Source: Ignatzschineria indica (GTDB lineage: Bacteria > Pseudomonadota > Gammaproteobacteria > Cardiobacteriales > Wohlfahrtiimonadaceae). From it: a stretch of DNA of 64,000 nucleotides. How positions within the stretch are numbered: position 1 is the stretch's first letter; every line of letters begins with the position of its first letter. A model generated the notes under the pieces. That model saw nothing but the letters and a program-made list of their open reading frames with translations, searched no databases and was not told the origin of the DNA. The position numbers were made by a program, and so were the translations under genes. This document shows, piece by piece, positions 44,813 through 53,811 of this stretch. The DNA lies in NCBI RefSeq assembly GCF_003121925.1, contig NZ_QEWR01000002.1, positions 1,302,001-1,366,000 on the forward strand, given 5' to 3'.

Positions 44813-45382
44813 ATTGTCTCTAATCTAATACACTCACTAATACCCTCACTTAATATCCCCACTCCTATCGATCTTTCTCTATGCAACCATGCCCTTCCTA
44901 TCTCCCTCTTCTATAGTTTTATCCACTTCTTAAAAGAAGATGCCACACCCGTATCCGTATCTATATAAGGGTATAAGGGCTTTTCTATCTCTAGCAACCT
45001 CTAGCAACTCTTATCCTCAAGAACGCTTATCCACAAGAGTTATCCACATCTCAATGACCAATAGCGTGATAAAAGATCTTATAAAGCCAGTAAAAATGGG
45101 CGTTTACAAAATAGCGCCCAAATGTTCTCACAGATTCCACAGAGTTATCCACAGACCACCTTTTAGAATTTCAGTGCCACTCTGCACAGCTTCTCCCTGA
45201 GTTATCCTCAAAGTTATCCACAATAGAGAGGCCTTCTTCTACACAACCGATTAAATCTTGCTATATTGATAGAGTCTTAAACATCAACAGCTAATCAGCA
45301 ATCACTAACCATCAATGATTGCTGCTTGATTATTTGCGTAACGAGTAGATCAAACTAATCGGAAGGTTCAGGAGGAGAGATC
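44813..45382. other. Intergenic region carrying the DnaA-box cluster
   Basis: 570 bases without a believable gene between the pntB terminator and the acetamidase-family gene. An 86-codon frame at 44940-45200 repeats Val-Ile-His because it reads through the DnaA boxes. The stretch 45233-45360 to the right of the boxes is AT-richer. AGGAGGAGAG before 45383 is the next gene's ribosome binding site. Confidence 0.5.
44919..45222 (+). other. Cluster of DnaA boxes (possible oriC or DnaA-binding locus)
   Basis: Perfect TTATCCACA occurs at 45027-45035, 45040-45048, 45145-45153 and 45214-45222. One-mismatch boxes are TTATCCTCA at 45011-45019 and 45202-45210 and TTATCCACT at 44919-44927. All seven face the same way. 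Known DnaA sites have this consensus. Four exact nine-mers in about 200 bases cannot reasonably be chance. Whether this is the chromosomal origin, a DnaA-titrating site or a DnaA-regulated promoter cannot be decided here; dnaA, dnaN, gyrB and mnmG are not in the window. Confidence 0.75.
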
Positions 45383-46264
45383 ATGAAACAACTTTGTAGC
45401 AGTAGTGCCACTATCTATGCATTTGATAAAAACAATTCCCCCAAATTACGCGTGAGAGCAGGTGAACAGATCAAAATCATCACAAAAGATTGCTTTAGCA
45501 ATCAGGTGGATGATGATCATCGCCTCGCCGATATTAACTGGAACCAAATCAATCCCGCTACAGGACCGATCTTTGTTGAAGGAGCTGAAGCCGGCGATAT
45601 TTTAAAAGTGAGCATCGATTCAATTACTGTAGCAGATCAAGGTGTCTGTGCCGTTGGTCCTGGATTTGGACTGATCCCACTGCCGGAGATGACCCAAAAA
45701 ATTATTCCCATCCGAAATCAACAACTTCACTTTAGTGATGAGATTATCCTTCCACTCAATCCGATGATTGGTGTCATCGGTGTTGCTCCCAAAGATGAAC
45801 CTATCTCCACAGGTACGCCAGCCGAACATGGTGGCAACATGGATACCAAGCTGATTAAAGAGGGCGCGACGCTCTATCTCCCGATCTTTGTTAAAGGTGC
45901 GCTCTTTGCCTTGGGGGATCTGCATGCCGCGATGGGAGATGGGGAGATTGGTGGCTCTGGCGTTGAAGTTGCTGGAGAGGTTATTGTCACGCTCGATCTT
46001 ATCAAAGAGCAAAAGCTTACTCATCCTGTTGTTGAAAACGAGGAGAGCTTTGCCTTTTTGGTTTCACGTAAAACAATTGATGATGCTCTTACAGAAGCGA
46101 CTAATATCGGCGTTCAAAAATTAGCGGAAAAACTTAAAATCTCCCTAGAAGAGGCGACGATGCTCGGTAGCATCGCTTGTGATGTTGAAATCAGCCAATT
46201 AGTTGATCCTCAATTAACTGCACGATTTGTAATCCCTAAAAAATTACTACCCCATCTCTTTTAG
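45383..46264 (+). CDS. Acetamidase/formamidase family protein
   Basis: A 293-residue cytosolic amidohydrolase of the FmdA/AmdA family (PF03069), expected to release ammonia from a small amide such as formamide or acetamide. Family blocks include PATGPIFVEGAEAGDILKV, GGNMDTKLIKEGATLYLP, ALGDLHAAMGDGEI and CDVEISQLVDP. The His and Asp of LGDLHAAMGDGE are probable metal or active-site residues by family comparison. AGGAGGAGAG precedes the ATG. It is monocistronic, and the exact substrate is unknown. Confidence 0.9.
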   Translation: MKQLCSSSATIYAFDKNNSPKLRVRAGEQIKIITKDCFSNQVDDDHRLADINWNQINPATGPIFVEGAEAGDILKVSIDSITVADQGVCAVGPGFGLIPLPEMTQKIIPIRNQQLHFSDEIILPLNPMIGVIGVAPKDEPISTGTPAEHGGNMDTKLIKEGATLYLPIFVKGALFALGDLHAAMGDGEIGGSGVEVAGEVIVTLDLIKEQKLTHPVVENEESFAFLVSRKTIDDALTEATNIGVQKLAEKLKISLEEATMLGSIACDVEISQLVDPQLTARFVIPKKLLPHLF

Positions 46265-46298
46265 CTCTCACTAAAAGCGCATCACTAAAACAATCATC

Positions 46299-46331
46299 AA
46301 AAAAGGGGAAAGCCTAATCTTTCCCCTTCTT
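46299..46331. terminator. Bidirectional terminator between amidase gene and polA
   Basis: AAGGGGAAAG (46303-46312) pairs with CTTTCCCCTT (46319-46328), a ten-base-pair stem. There are A bases on the left, giving a T run for minus-strand polA, and TTCTTT on the right. Confidence 0.82.
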
Positions 46332-46431
46332 TCTGTCTACTATCCTCGCAACAACCTCGATAACTACATACTGTTTTCAACAATGGCTCACGAAAGTGCT
46401 ATCGCGCTTTAAAAGAGATACAGTTTTGCAA

Positions 46432-49188
46432 TTATCCTGCAGTCTCATCCCAGTTTTTACCGCTTCCTACCTCAACAATCAACGGAACATCAAGCTTAAG
46501 AACATCGGTCATTGCATCGACTAATAATGCCCGGACATCTTCCATCTGCTCAATAGGCGTTTCTAAAATCAGCTCATCATGCACCTGGAGTAACATTTTT
46601 GCTGAAAGATGAGGATTTTCCGCTAAAGATCGGTCCACCTTTAACATCGCTAACTTAATAATATCTGCGGCCGTTCCTTGAAGGGGAGCATTAATGGCAA
46701 CACGTTCCGCCCCCGATCGCGCAATCGCATTGCTACTATGAATTCCAGGAAGATAGAGTCGACGTCCTAAAGCTGTCTCTACATACCCTTTTTCTTTCGC
46801 CTTCTCTTTCGCCTCTTCCATATAATTTAAAACGCCGGTATAACGACTAAAATAGAGACTAATATACTCTTGCGCTTGGGTACGGGAGATCCCCAACTGC
46901 TTCGCCAAACCAAAAGCTCCCATACCATAGATCAAGCCAAAGTTAATTGCCTTTGCCGCTCTACGCTCAGCCCCTGTCACCTTCTCTAAGGGAATACCGA
47001 ATACCTCTGCTGCTGTTGCCGCATGAATATCTTTCCCCTCATTAAATGCTTTTAACATCATCTCATCTTGAGAGAAGTGCGCCATTAAACGGAGCTCAAT
47101 TTGTGAATAGTCCGCGGCTAATAGAGTTGAGCCCTCTTTAGCAATAAAAGCTTCCCGAATACGGCGCCCTTCCTTTGTCCGAATCGGAATATTTTGCAAG
47201 TTGGGATTTGAAGATGAGAGTCGCCCGGTACTTGTCTGCGCCTGATTAAAAGAGGTATGAACGCGCCCGGTATCAGGATTGATCTCAGCGACAAGAGAGT
47301 CAGTATAAGTTGAGCGGAGTTTAGAAAACTCACGATACTCAATAATAATTTTCGGTAAAGGATAATCCTCTGCTAATTTTTGTAAAACATCTTCCGCCGT
47401 TGAAGGTGCCCCTTTAGGTGTCTTCTTAATCACCGGCAGTCCCAGTTTTTCAAAGAGAATCTCTCCAACCTGCTTCGATGAGCTCATATTAAACTCTTCT
47501 CCGGCAAGCTCATATGCTTTCGCTTCAAGCTCCGCTAGATTCTCCCCAAACTCGGCACTTAAATTCTCTAAATGCTGAGCATCCACTAAAATCCCTTCAT
47601 GTTCCATCTTTGCAAGAACAGAGATTAAAGGAACTTCTATCTCCTGATAGACCTTATATTGTGTCACCTCAGAGCGGAGTCGCGGTAAGATACTTCGCTG
47701 TAATTGCAAGGTAATATCGGCATCTTCACAAGCATAAAAGCTAGCGATCTCAATATCGATCTCATCAAAGCGTTTCTGCGAACGCCCTTTGCCGGCAATC
47801 TCTTCAAAAGGGGTTGTCTTAAAGCCTAAATAGAGCTCCGCTAATGCATCCATATTGTGGCGGTTCCCGGTAGGATCATAGATATAACTTGCAAGCATAG
47901 TATCATCAACAATTCCACGTAACTCCACACCATGACGCTTTAAGATATGCCAATCAAACTTAATATTTTGTCCAACTTTAGGAATCTCTGCATCTTCTAA
48001 AATTGGTTTTAAACGCGTCATCACCTCCTCTATCTGCAATGGACTTTCTACTCCCGCCTGTTTAAAGGGGATATAGATCGCACTGCCCGGAGCTACCGAA
48101 AGAGAGAGCCCCACAAGATTAGAACGCATAAATTCCAATCCATCAGTCTCCGTATCGAGTGCTAAAAGCGCGGTCTCAGGAATCAAGGAGAGATACTGTT
48201 CAAGCTCTGCTAGATCTAAAATGGTTCGATAAGATTTTTTTGCCGGCAATGTAGGATTAATCCAATGCGCGGCAAGCTCTACTTGATCACTTGCAACCGA
48301 TTGTGCAACAGGCGGAACAAAGCTCTCTCCACCACCAGCTTGATCAAGCTCTAAGAGCAACTGGCGGAATCCAAAATCTTGATAGACCTCCCGCAAACGC
48401 CCGATAAAAGGGGGATTGGGGGTTAAATCCTCCACCTTTACAGGTAAAGGCGCATTGAGGAGCAGTGTCGTCAACTCTTTAGAGAGCTTCAAAATATCTA
48501 AACTATCTCTGAGTCGTTCACCCACCTTACCTTTAATCTTTTCAGCATTTTCTACAATTGCATCTAAATCACCCCACTCATGAATCCACTTTGCAGCTGT
48601 TTTAGGACCGACCCCTTGAATCCCCGGGATATTATCGGCACTATCACCCATCAAAGCTAAGTAATCACGAACCTGTTCAGGATAGACACCATACTTCTCA
48701 AAGATCTCAGACCGACCTAACATCTCATTTTTCATGCCGTCATACATTGTAATCACATCATCTTCTACCAATTGTGCAAGATCTTTATCACTTGAAGCGA
48801 TAATCGTGCGCAAGCCCTTCGCTTTCGCTTCAACTGCTAAGGTAGCGATTACATCATCCGCCTCAATTCCAGGAATAGAGATCCGTGGAAAGCCCATCAG
48901 ATCGATAATTTCATATAGTGGCTCAATTTGCGCGCGCAGATCATCCGGCATTGGTGGTCGATGTGCTTTATAATCTTCAAAGAGATCATTCCGAAAGCTC
49001 TTCCCACTTGCATCAAAGATAACCCCTAGATAATCTGGCTTAAATTCCCGCACTAGTTTTTCAAACATACTAATCACACCACGAATCGCTCCCGTCGGTC
49101 GTCCATCTGGGCTTTTAAGGGGCGGTAGCGCATGAAATGCACGGAAAAGAAAGTTAGAACCATCAACGACTAAAAATGTTTTTGACAT
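46432..49188 (-). CDS. polA: DNA polymerase I
   Basis: A 918-residue repair and Okazaki-fragment polymerase with all three activities. The 5'-nuclease domain is about 1-290 (VDGSNFLFRAFHALPPL, GDSADNIPGIQGVGPKTAAK). The 3'-5' exonuclease retains its acidic residues (ALDTETDGLEF, NIKFDWH, YACEDAD), so proofreading should work. Polymerase motifs A (AADYSQIELRLMAHF), B (RRAAKAINFGLIYGMGAFG) and C (LLQVHDELILE) are intact. The start matches the family N-terminus but lacks a Shine-Dalgarno sequence. It is encoded alone. Confidence 0.98.
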   Translation of the reverse strand: MSKTFLVVDGSNFLFRAFHALPPLKSPDGRPTGAIRGVISMFEKLVREFKPDYLGVIFDASGKSFRNDLFEDYKAHRPPMPDDLRAQIEPLYEIIDLMGFPRISIPGIEADDVIATLAVEAKAKGLRTIIASSDKDLAQLVEDDVITMYDGMKNEMLGRSEIFEKYGVYPEQVRDYLALMGDSADNIPGIQGVGPKTAAKWIHEWGDLDAIVENAEKIKGKVGERLRDSLDILKLSKELTTLLLNAPLPVKVEDLTPNPPFIGRLREVYQDFGFRQLLLELDQAGGGESFVPPVAQSVASDQVELAAHWINPTLPAKKSYRTILDLAELEQYLSLIPETALLALDTETDGLEFMRSNLVGLSLSVAPGSAIYIPFKQAGVESPLQIEEVMTRLKPILEDAEIPKVGQNIKFDWHILKRHGVELRGIVDDTMLASYIYDPTGNRHNMDALAELYLGFKTTPFEEIAGKGRSQKRFDEIDIEIASFYACEDADITLQLQRSILPRLRSEVTQYKVYQEIEVPLISVLAKMEHEGILVDAQHLENLSAEFGENLAELEAKAYELAGEEFNMSSSKQVGEILFEKLGLPVIKKTPKGAPSTAEDVLQKLAEDYPLPKIIIEYREFSKLRSTYTDSLVAEINPDTGRVHTSFNQAQTSTGRLSSSNPNLQNIPIRTKEGRRIREAFIAKEGSTLLAADYSQIELRLMAHFSQDEMMLKAFNEGKDIHAATAAEVFGIPLEKVTGAERRAAKAINFGLIYGMGAFGLAKQLGISRTQAQEYISLYFSRYTGVLNYMEEAKEKAKEKGYVETALGRRLYLPGIHSSNAIARSGAERVAINAPLQGTAADIIKLAMLKVDRSLAENPHLSAKMLLQVHDELILETPIEQMEDVRALLVDAMTDVLKLDVPLIVEVGSGKNWDETAG

Positions 49189-49298
49189 GGGTGAAATTAA
49201 ACCTTTTGATTAATCTATGCTGCAATTGTGCGATCGATAAAAACTTCGATAAAAGTTCGAGAAGCGTATAAGACAACCTCGATTGACCCTCGATTATA

Positions 49299-49327
49299 CA
49301 AAAAAAGCAGGAATTTAGCTCCTGCTT
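49299..49327 (-). terminator. Terminator after the TauE/SafE-family gene
   Basis: AGCAGGA (49306-49312) pairs with TCCTGCT (49320-49326). The minus strand continues into a run of T (complement of 49300-49306). It lies between the permease gene and polA and would isolate the two. Confidence 0.82.
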
Positions 49328-49444
49328 CTCATCTTCTATGCCATTTTCTATATTCACTCTTCTTATCTACAAGCTATAAAACTTATCCCTATTGAGATAC
49401 TTAAGTTATCAGAGAAGCTGATAAGATCCGCTGAGCAAATAGGA

Positions 49445-49480
49445 TTATAAATTGAGTTATAAATTGAGTTATAAGTAGAA
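49445..49480. repeat. Tandem 12-base repeat, three units
   Basis: TTATAAATTGAG occurs at 49445-49456 and 49457-49468, with a diverged third unit (49469-49480), just after the permease stop. Confidence 0.85.
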
Positions 49481-49492
49481 TTAAAAACAGAA

Positions 49493-50302
49493 CTATGAAA
49501 CAAAGTTATTGTAGATAAAGATTACCAAAATAATCGATAAAAAACCTGCCAAAATCTGACGAATGCGCTTTACTGGCAAGATATAGACCAGCTTTGCACC
49601 AATAGGAGCGAAGATCACACTAGTAATAGAGAGCCCTATTACAGCTGGATAGTAGACAAAACCTAAAGAAGATTCTGGTACCCCTTCAACGCTCATCCCA
49701 TTAAAGATCGCGCTCCCTGCTCCCGCAGCTGCCATAATCATCCCAACTGCCGAAGAGGATGCAATCGCATTTTTCATCTTATAGCCGATCTTGCTCAAGA
49801 CTGGCACAATCATTACACCACCACCAATTCCAACAAAACTTGAGACAAAACCGATCACCCCTCCTACTAATATAAAGAGGGGCTTAGCAAAGTGAGAGAC
49901 GCTCTCGGCCTCCTTCTTCGATGCTGTACGCAACATATTGTAAATTGTATAAGCGAGGAAGATACAGAAGAGTAACTGCAATATCAGATCATTCATCATC
50001 TTTACAACAAGGCTACCAATAGAAACCCCAACAATTGCACCGATCCCTAGCAGAAAAACAACTCCCCACATCACCGATCCTCTTCTTTGGTGAGCAATAA
50101 CTGAAGAGAGGCTTGTAATTCCAACAACAGCAAAAGAGGTACCTAAAGCAACCTTCATAATCAATTCAGGATCAACACCGATCGAGACTAAGAAGAAAAC
50201 AACAGTTGGTACAACAACCGTTCCACCACCAACGCCTAATAGTCCCGAAATAAGACCAATAATACAGCCTAAAAAAAGAAATATTAATAACTCAATGCCC
50301 AT
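49493..50302 (-). CDS. TauE/SafE-family sulfite/anion permease
   Basis: An inner-membrane transporter of 269 residues with about eight helices in two repeated halves. Each half starts with a glycine-rich motif: IIGLISGLLGVGGGTVVVP (about 14-32) and IGFVSSFVGIGGGVMIVP. This duplication defines the TauE/SafE family, whose members export sulfite, sulfoacetate or related anions; the substrate here is unknown. AGGATAGG directly precedes the ATG. No sulfur genes are adjacent, so context does not help. Confidence 0.9.
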   Translation of the reverse strand: MGIELLIFLFLGCIIGLISGLLGVGGGTVVVPTVVFFLVSIGVDPELIMKVALGTSFAVVGITSLSSVIAHQRRGSVMWGVVFLLGIGAIVGVSIGSLVVKMMNDLILQLLFCIFLAYTIYNMLRTASKKEAESVSHFAKPLFILVGGVIGFVSSFVGIGGGVMIVPVLSKIGYKMKNAIASSSAVGMIMAAAGAGSAIFNGMSVEGVPESSLGFVYYPAVIGLSITSVIFAPIGAKLVYILPVKRIRQILAGFLSIILVIFIYNNFVS

Positions 50303-50905
50303 CCTATCCTCACTTCCCGATATTTTCCCTAATATATAATAGTTACCATCTCAATAGCTCATCAAACACTACTGAAAGACGCTTTTCTTTGATTAACCAT
50401 CTGTTAACATTAACGACCACTCATTACCGAACACTCAATATACTATATAACTATATAATATATAATTCATAAATGAGCAATGAATAAACCTTATAACTTA
50501 TCGCTCGATGTACCCAAGTCGTTATATCCTAAGCCGTTATATAATTGTTCACCCATTCAGCCATTTCGGTTATTTCAGTAGTTTCGGCTATCTCCTCACA
50601 TTCTAACCGTTTCTCTCGTCAATCCGATCTTACTTGTAGCTAATCATTCAATTAAAAGATCAACAATATCATATCTTCTCATTAACGAGCTGCTTTTCCC
50701 TCCCTATTTTACGCATATCTCCTTTAGAGAATAAGAGATTAAAGAGCGCTCGATTTCATACTATTACACTATCAAAAATAGCAACAGAAACTGCATCAAA
50801 AACATCTTTAAAAATATGCTTAAAAACAGATAGTTATCTCAAAACTCTATTTGTAAAGATAAAAAAATGGTCCCAAAAATAATTTAATGTTTGCTTTTTC
50901 TAATT
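50303..50905. other. AT-rich left half of the 1.1 kb gap, no gene seen
   Basis: About 600 bases with no reading frame worth calling. Runs of alternating TA (near 50440-50470) and scattered short direct repeats occur. The minus-strand permease promoter must lie in the first part. Confidence 0.45.
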
Positions 50906-50909
50906 AGAA

Positions 50910-50939
50910 TTGATACTCATAAAGGTGTCGGCTTAATAA
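50910..50939 (+). promoter_or_regulatory. Promoter candidate for the structured RNA region
   Basis: TTGATA (50910-50915), 18-base spacer, TAATAA (50934-50939). A transcript starting about seven bases downstream would begin at G 50946, exactly the first base of the first hairpin. Confidence 0.5.
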
Positions 50940-50945
50940 AATTTT

Positions 50946-51275
50946 GTGCTTAGATTGATAAAAAATATCAATAATAGATCACCACAATCTAGGCACATTC
51001 AAAGGAGGACTAAACTAAAGAGAGAATATACTCTCACGGTTTAGTAGATATGGTGAAGTAGTATCGAAGTCTCAAAAGAAGAAGAAAAATAAGAGACCAG
51101 ATAGGCTTACAGATCTAGGAACCTACGTTTGTAAGGCGTAGGTTCCTAGGTTATTATTCAAGATGGCTCTGCGGTAAATTCGTCTAATTTACTCGGGGGC
51201 TCATCTTGAAGCTGGTAGCGAACTATTCAATGACGTTGCGCTCAAAGTAACAGGTGCCATTAGAGAGAACTCTAA
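50946..51275 (+). ncRNA. Candidate structured noncoding RNA upstream of aspS
   Basis: Consecutive helices: GTGCTTAGATTG (50946-50957) with CAATCTAGGCAC (50985-50996); ACTAAA-GAGAG (51014-51024) with CTCTC/TTTAGT (51031-51045); GTCTC with GAGAC (51069-51097); a perfect 13-pair stem CTAGGAACCTACG (51115-51127) with CGTAGGTTCCTAG (51137-51149); TTCAAGATG (51157-51165) with CATCTTGAA (51202-51210), enclosing GTAAATT/AATTTAC; and TTAGAG/CTCTAA (51260-51275). No long reading frame is present. It does not resemble tmRNA, RNase P RNA or SRP RNA. It could be an independent RNA or the aspS leader. Confidence 0.6.
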
Positions 51276-51334
51276 AGTAGAAAGTTAAAGAAAAATCAAT
51301 TCGATCTTCTCCTGAAATCTTCCTTAAAATCCCC

Positions 51335-51348
51335 TATAATTGTATAAT
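51335..51348 (+). promoter_or_regulatory. aspS -10 elements
   Basis: Two overlapping-register TATAAT hexamers (51335-51340 and 51343-51348) about 100 bases before the aspS start. No good -35 was found. A separate promoter here would mean the hairpin region upstream is not the aspS leader. Confidence 0.45.
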
Positions 51349-51446
51349 TTGTTATTTCATTTTCAGTGAAAAATAGTGTGAGTTCTATCTATTATCAAAA
51401 ATAAGACTCCACTATTTAATCTATTTGATATTTAAGGACTTCAATT

Positions 51447-53231
51447 ATGCGATCACACTACTGCGGACTCGTCAACGAGGCGCTTCTCGATAAAACGGTT
51501 ACCCTCTCTGGCTGGGTACATCGTCGCCGCGACCATGGCGGAATTATTTTCGTAGATCTTCGAGATAGAGAGGGAATCGTGCAAGTGGTTATCGACCCTG
51601 CACATCTCACAACTCCTTTTGAAGAAGCAGAGAAGATTCGAAATGAATTTGTTATCAAAATTGAGGGTGAAGTTATTGCTCGTCCTGAAGGGATGGTGAA
51701 TCCTAATATTGTTTCAGGCAAGATCGAAGTCGTTGCAAAACGCTTAGAGATCCTCAATAGCGCAGCACCACTTCCTTTCCAACTAGGTGATGATAAAACA
51801 TCAGAAGAGGTTCGCCTTAAATATCGCTATCTTGATCTTCGCGATACGCGCATGCATCAAAATATTATGTTACGTTCAAAAGTAACACGCTATATTCGAA
51901 AAGCACTTGACGAGCAAGGCTTCCTCGATATTGAAACACCTTTCCTCACAAAAGCAACACCAGAAGGAGCTCGCGACTACGTCGTTCCCTCACGTGTTCA
52001 TCATGGTGAATTCTTTGCACTTCCACAGAGTCCACAACTCTTTAAGCAACTATTAATGGTCAGTGGTTTTGATCGCTACTACCAGATCGTTCGCTGCTTC
52101 CGCGATGAAGATCTTCGCGCAGATCGCCAGCCTGAATTTACCCAGGTGGATATCGAAACATCATTCCTCTCTTCTGATCAAATTATGGATATTGCAGAGA
52201 AGATGATTCGCGATGTATTTAAAGAGTCAATCGATGTTGATCTTGGCGATAACTTCCCACGTATGACTTGGCATGAGGCGATGGCTCGCTTTGGCTCTGA
52301 TAAGCCAGATCTTCGTATCCCTCTTGAATTCACAGAAGTCACTGAATTGATGAAAGGATGTGAGTTTAAGGTCTTCAAAGATGCAGCAAATCGTGAAAAT
52401 GGTCGTGTGGTTGCGCTCAATATTCCCAATGCATCGGATCAATTTACCCGTCGTCACATCGATGAGTATACTGAGTTTGTCGGTCGTTATGGTGCGAAAG
52501 GTCTTGCCTATATTCGTGTCAATGATGTTGCCGCTGGCCGCGATGGCTTGCAATCCCCTATCGTTAAATTCTTAGATGATGCAACGCTTACAGCACTTCT
52601 TGAAGCAACGAATGCTAAAAATAATGACATCATCTTCTTTGGTGCCGATAAAGCGACTATCGTCAATGATGCTATTGGTGCGCTTCGCGTGAAAATCGGT
52701 AAGGATCTTAACCTATTAACCTGTAAATGGGCGCCGATGTGGGTTGTTGACTTCCCGATGTTTGAATATGATGAGGAGGCGAAACGTTATGTTGCCGTTC
52801 ACCATCCCTTCACAACGCCTAAAACAGGTATCGAGTCACTTAGCGATCCTGCAAACTCTATTGCCAACGCTTATGACCTCGTCCTCAACGGCACAGAGCT
52901 TGGTGGCGGATCAATCCGTATCTTCAAACATGATGTCCAGATGAAGGTCTTTGAATTACTCGGGATCGATAAAGCAGAAGCAGAAGAGAAATTTGGCTTC
53001 CTTCTTGATGCACTTAAATATGGCGCACCGCCTCACGGGGGAATCGCCTTTGGACTTGACCGTTTAGTGATGTTGATGGCAGAAGCAAGTTCAATCCGTG
53101 ATGTGATCGCTTTCCCGAAAACACAGTCAGCCGCATGTCTCTTAACTGAAGCACCAGCTCATATCAGCCAAGCACAATTAGATGAGCTTGCGATCGCTGT
53201 TGTTGAAGATGAGAAAGAGATGCAGAAATAG
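51447..53231 (+). CDS. aspS: Aspartate--tRNA ligase
   Basis: A class II synthetase charging tRNA-Asp, 594 residues, of the long bacterial type. The N-terminal anticodon-binding OB-fold ([20 protein letters not shown], split as [13 protein letters not shown] and GIIFVDLRD) is followed by the catalytic domain. Motif 2 is [18 protein letters not shown], and motif 3 is [13 protein letters not shown] near the end. The bacterial GAD insertion lies between them (about 290-410). AAGGA is upstream of the ATG, and a terminator follows. Whether it is discriminating or non-discriminating for tRNA-Asn cannot be told. Confidence 0.97.
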   Translation: MRSHYCGLVNEALLDKTVTLSGWVHRRRDHGGIIFVDLRDREGIVQVVIDPAHLTTPFEEAEKIRNEFVIKIEGEVIARPEGMVNPNIVSGKIEVVAKRLEILNSAAPLPFQLGDDKTSEEVRLKYRYLDLRDTRMHQNIMLRSKVTRYIRKALDEQGFLDIETPFLTKATPEGARDYVVPSRVHHGEFFALPQSPQLFKQLLMVSGFDRYYQIVRCFRDEDLRADRQPEFTQVDIETSFLSSDQIMDIAEKMIRDVFKESIDVDLGDNFPRMTWHEAMARFGSDKPDLRIPLEFTEVTELMKGCEFKVFKDAANRENGRVVALNIPNASDQFTRRHIDEYTEFVGRYGAKGLAYIRVNDVAAGRDGLQSPIVKFLDDATLTALLEATNAKNNDIIFFGADKATIVNDAIGALRVKIGKDLNLLTCKWAPMWVVDFPMFEYDEEAKRYVAVHHPFTTPKTGIESLSDPANSIANAYDLVLNGTELGGGSIRIFKHDVQMKVFELLGIDKAEAEEKFGFLLDALKYGAPPHGGIAFGLDRLVMLMAEASSIRDVIAFPKTQSAACLLTEAPAHISQAQLDELAIAVVEDEKEMQK

Positions 53232-53294
53232 TAAGCAGCAAGAAGTTGAGTTAAAGTTAAAACTTCAAACGAACGATACTCTTCAAGTAGACAA

Positions 53295-53343
53295 AAACCC
53301 CTATGATGGAAGTGCTCACAAACACCGCCATCTAGGGGTTTCT
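53295..53343 (+). terminator. Terminator after aspS
   Basis: AAACCCCTA and GATGG (53295-53309) pair with CCATC and TAGGGGTTT (53328-53341), followed by a short T-rich stretch. Confidence 0.7.
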
Positions 53344-53512
53344 CTATATCTACTCTCTATCCTTAATACAATCCTAAATATCTGTTTCAGAGATCTACTT
53401 TACCTATCTCTATCTCTTTATCTATCTCTACTTTTACCACTTCCAATGTGTACAAAAAATAAATAGCTGACCGGCCAATCAACTATCAACTATCAACAGC
53501 CTAAAATTGAGA
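53344..53512. other. Pyrimidine-rich spacer between aspS and cyd terminators
   Basis: Repeats of TATCTCT and CTATCAA fill this stretch between the convergent aspS and cyd units. There is no gene. Confidence 0.5.
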
Positions 53513-53548
53513 CAAAAAAATCCCCTAAGGAGGATTGATCCTTAGGGG
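53513..53548 (-). terminator. Terminator of the cydAB operon
   Basis: A perfect ten-base-pair stem, CCCCTAAGGA (53522-53531) with TCCTTAGGGG (53539-53548). The minus strand runs into seven T (complement of 53514-53520). Confidence 0.88.
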
Positions 53549-53567
53549 TAAATTGTCGGTTTTATCT

Positions 53568-53810
53568 CTAGGGGGATGCATATAAACCGACAAGGGACAT
53601 AATCACTTTCACTAATTTTACAAAGAGGTAGAGAGAGATCACGCCACCGAGCCATAAACCCATCATCCAGAAGAGTTGCGACTTCAATGATCTCTTCTTA
53701 CCATGATTTCGAGTATCGCCTTGCTCTCTATCTTGCCCTTTTTTAGCAGATACTTGAGCTGCTTCTACCTTTCCCTTGAGCTCGTTGAACACTTCTCTCT
53801 CCTGTTCCAT
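53568..53810 (-). CDS. DUF2474-like small subunit of cytochrome bd oxidase
   Basis: An 80-residue protein whose ATG (53810) begins one base after the cydB stop, with GGAGAGGGG seven bases upstream inside the cydB end. The last part (LFWMMGLWLGGVISLYLFVKL, split as LFWMMGLWLGG and VISLYLFVKL) is a single membrane helix of the DUF2474 kind found after cioAB/cydAB genes. Such subunits stabilise bd oxidases, by analogy with CydX. Unlike most, this one carries a hydrophilic N-terminal extension of about 40 charged residues (EQEREVFNELKGKVEAA). The function of the extension is unknown. Confidence 0.8.
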   Translation of the reverse strand: MEQEREVFNELKGKVEAAQVSAKKGQDREQGDTRNHGKKRSLKSQLFWMMGLWLGGVISLYLFVKLVKVIMSLVGLYASP

Positions 53811-53811
53811 C

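Noticed and set aside
44940-45200. 86-codon plus-strand frame in the pntB-amidase gap
   Set aside because: It reads through the DnaA boxes, has repeated Val-Ile-His and Arg-Val-Ile, no ribosome binding site and no family resemblance.
50955-50971. TTGATA-AAAAA-TATCAA as an FNR site
   Set aside because: The FNR consensus needs TTGAT-N4-ATCAA; here the spacing is seven. It is better read as part of the first RNA hairpin.
53182-53466. 94-codon frame after aspS
   Set aside because: It overlaps the aspS end and the terminator and has low-complexity Leu/Ser/Tyr composition.
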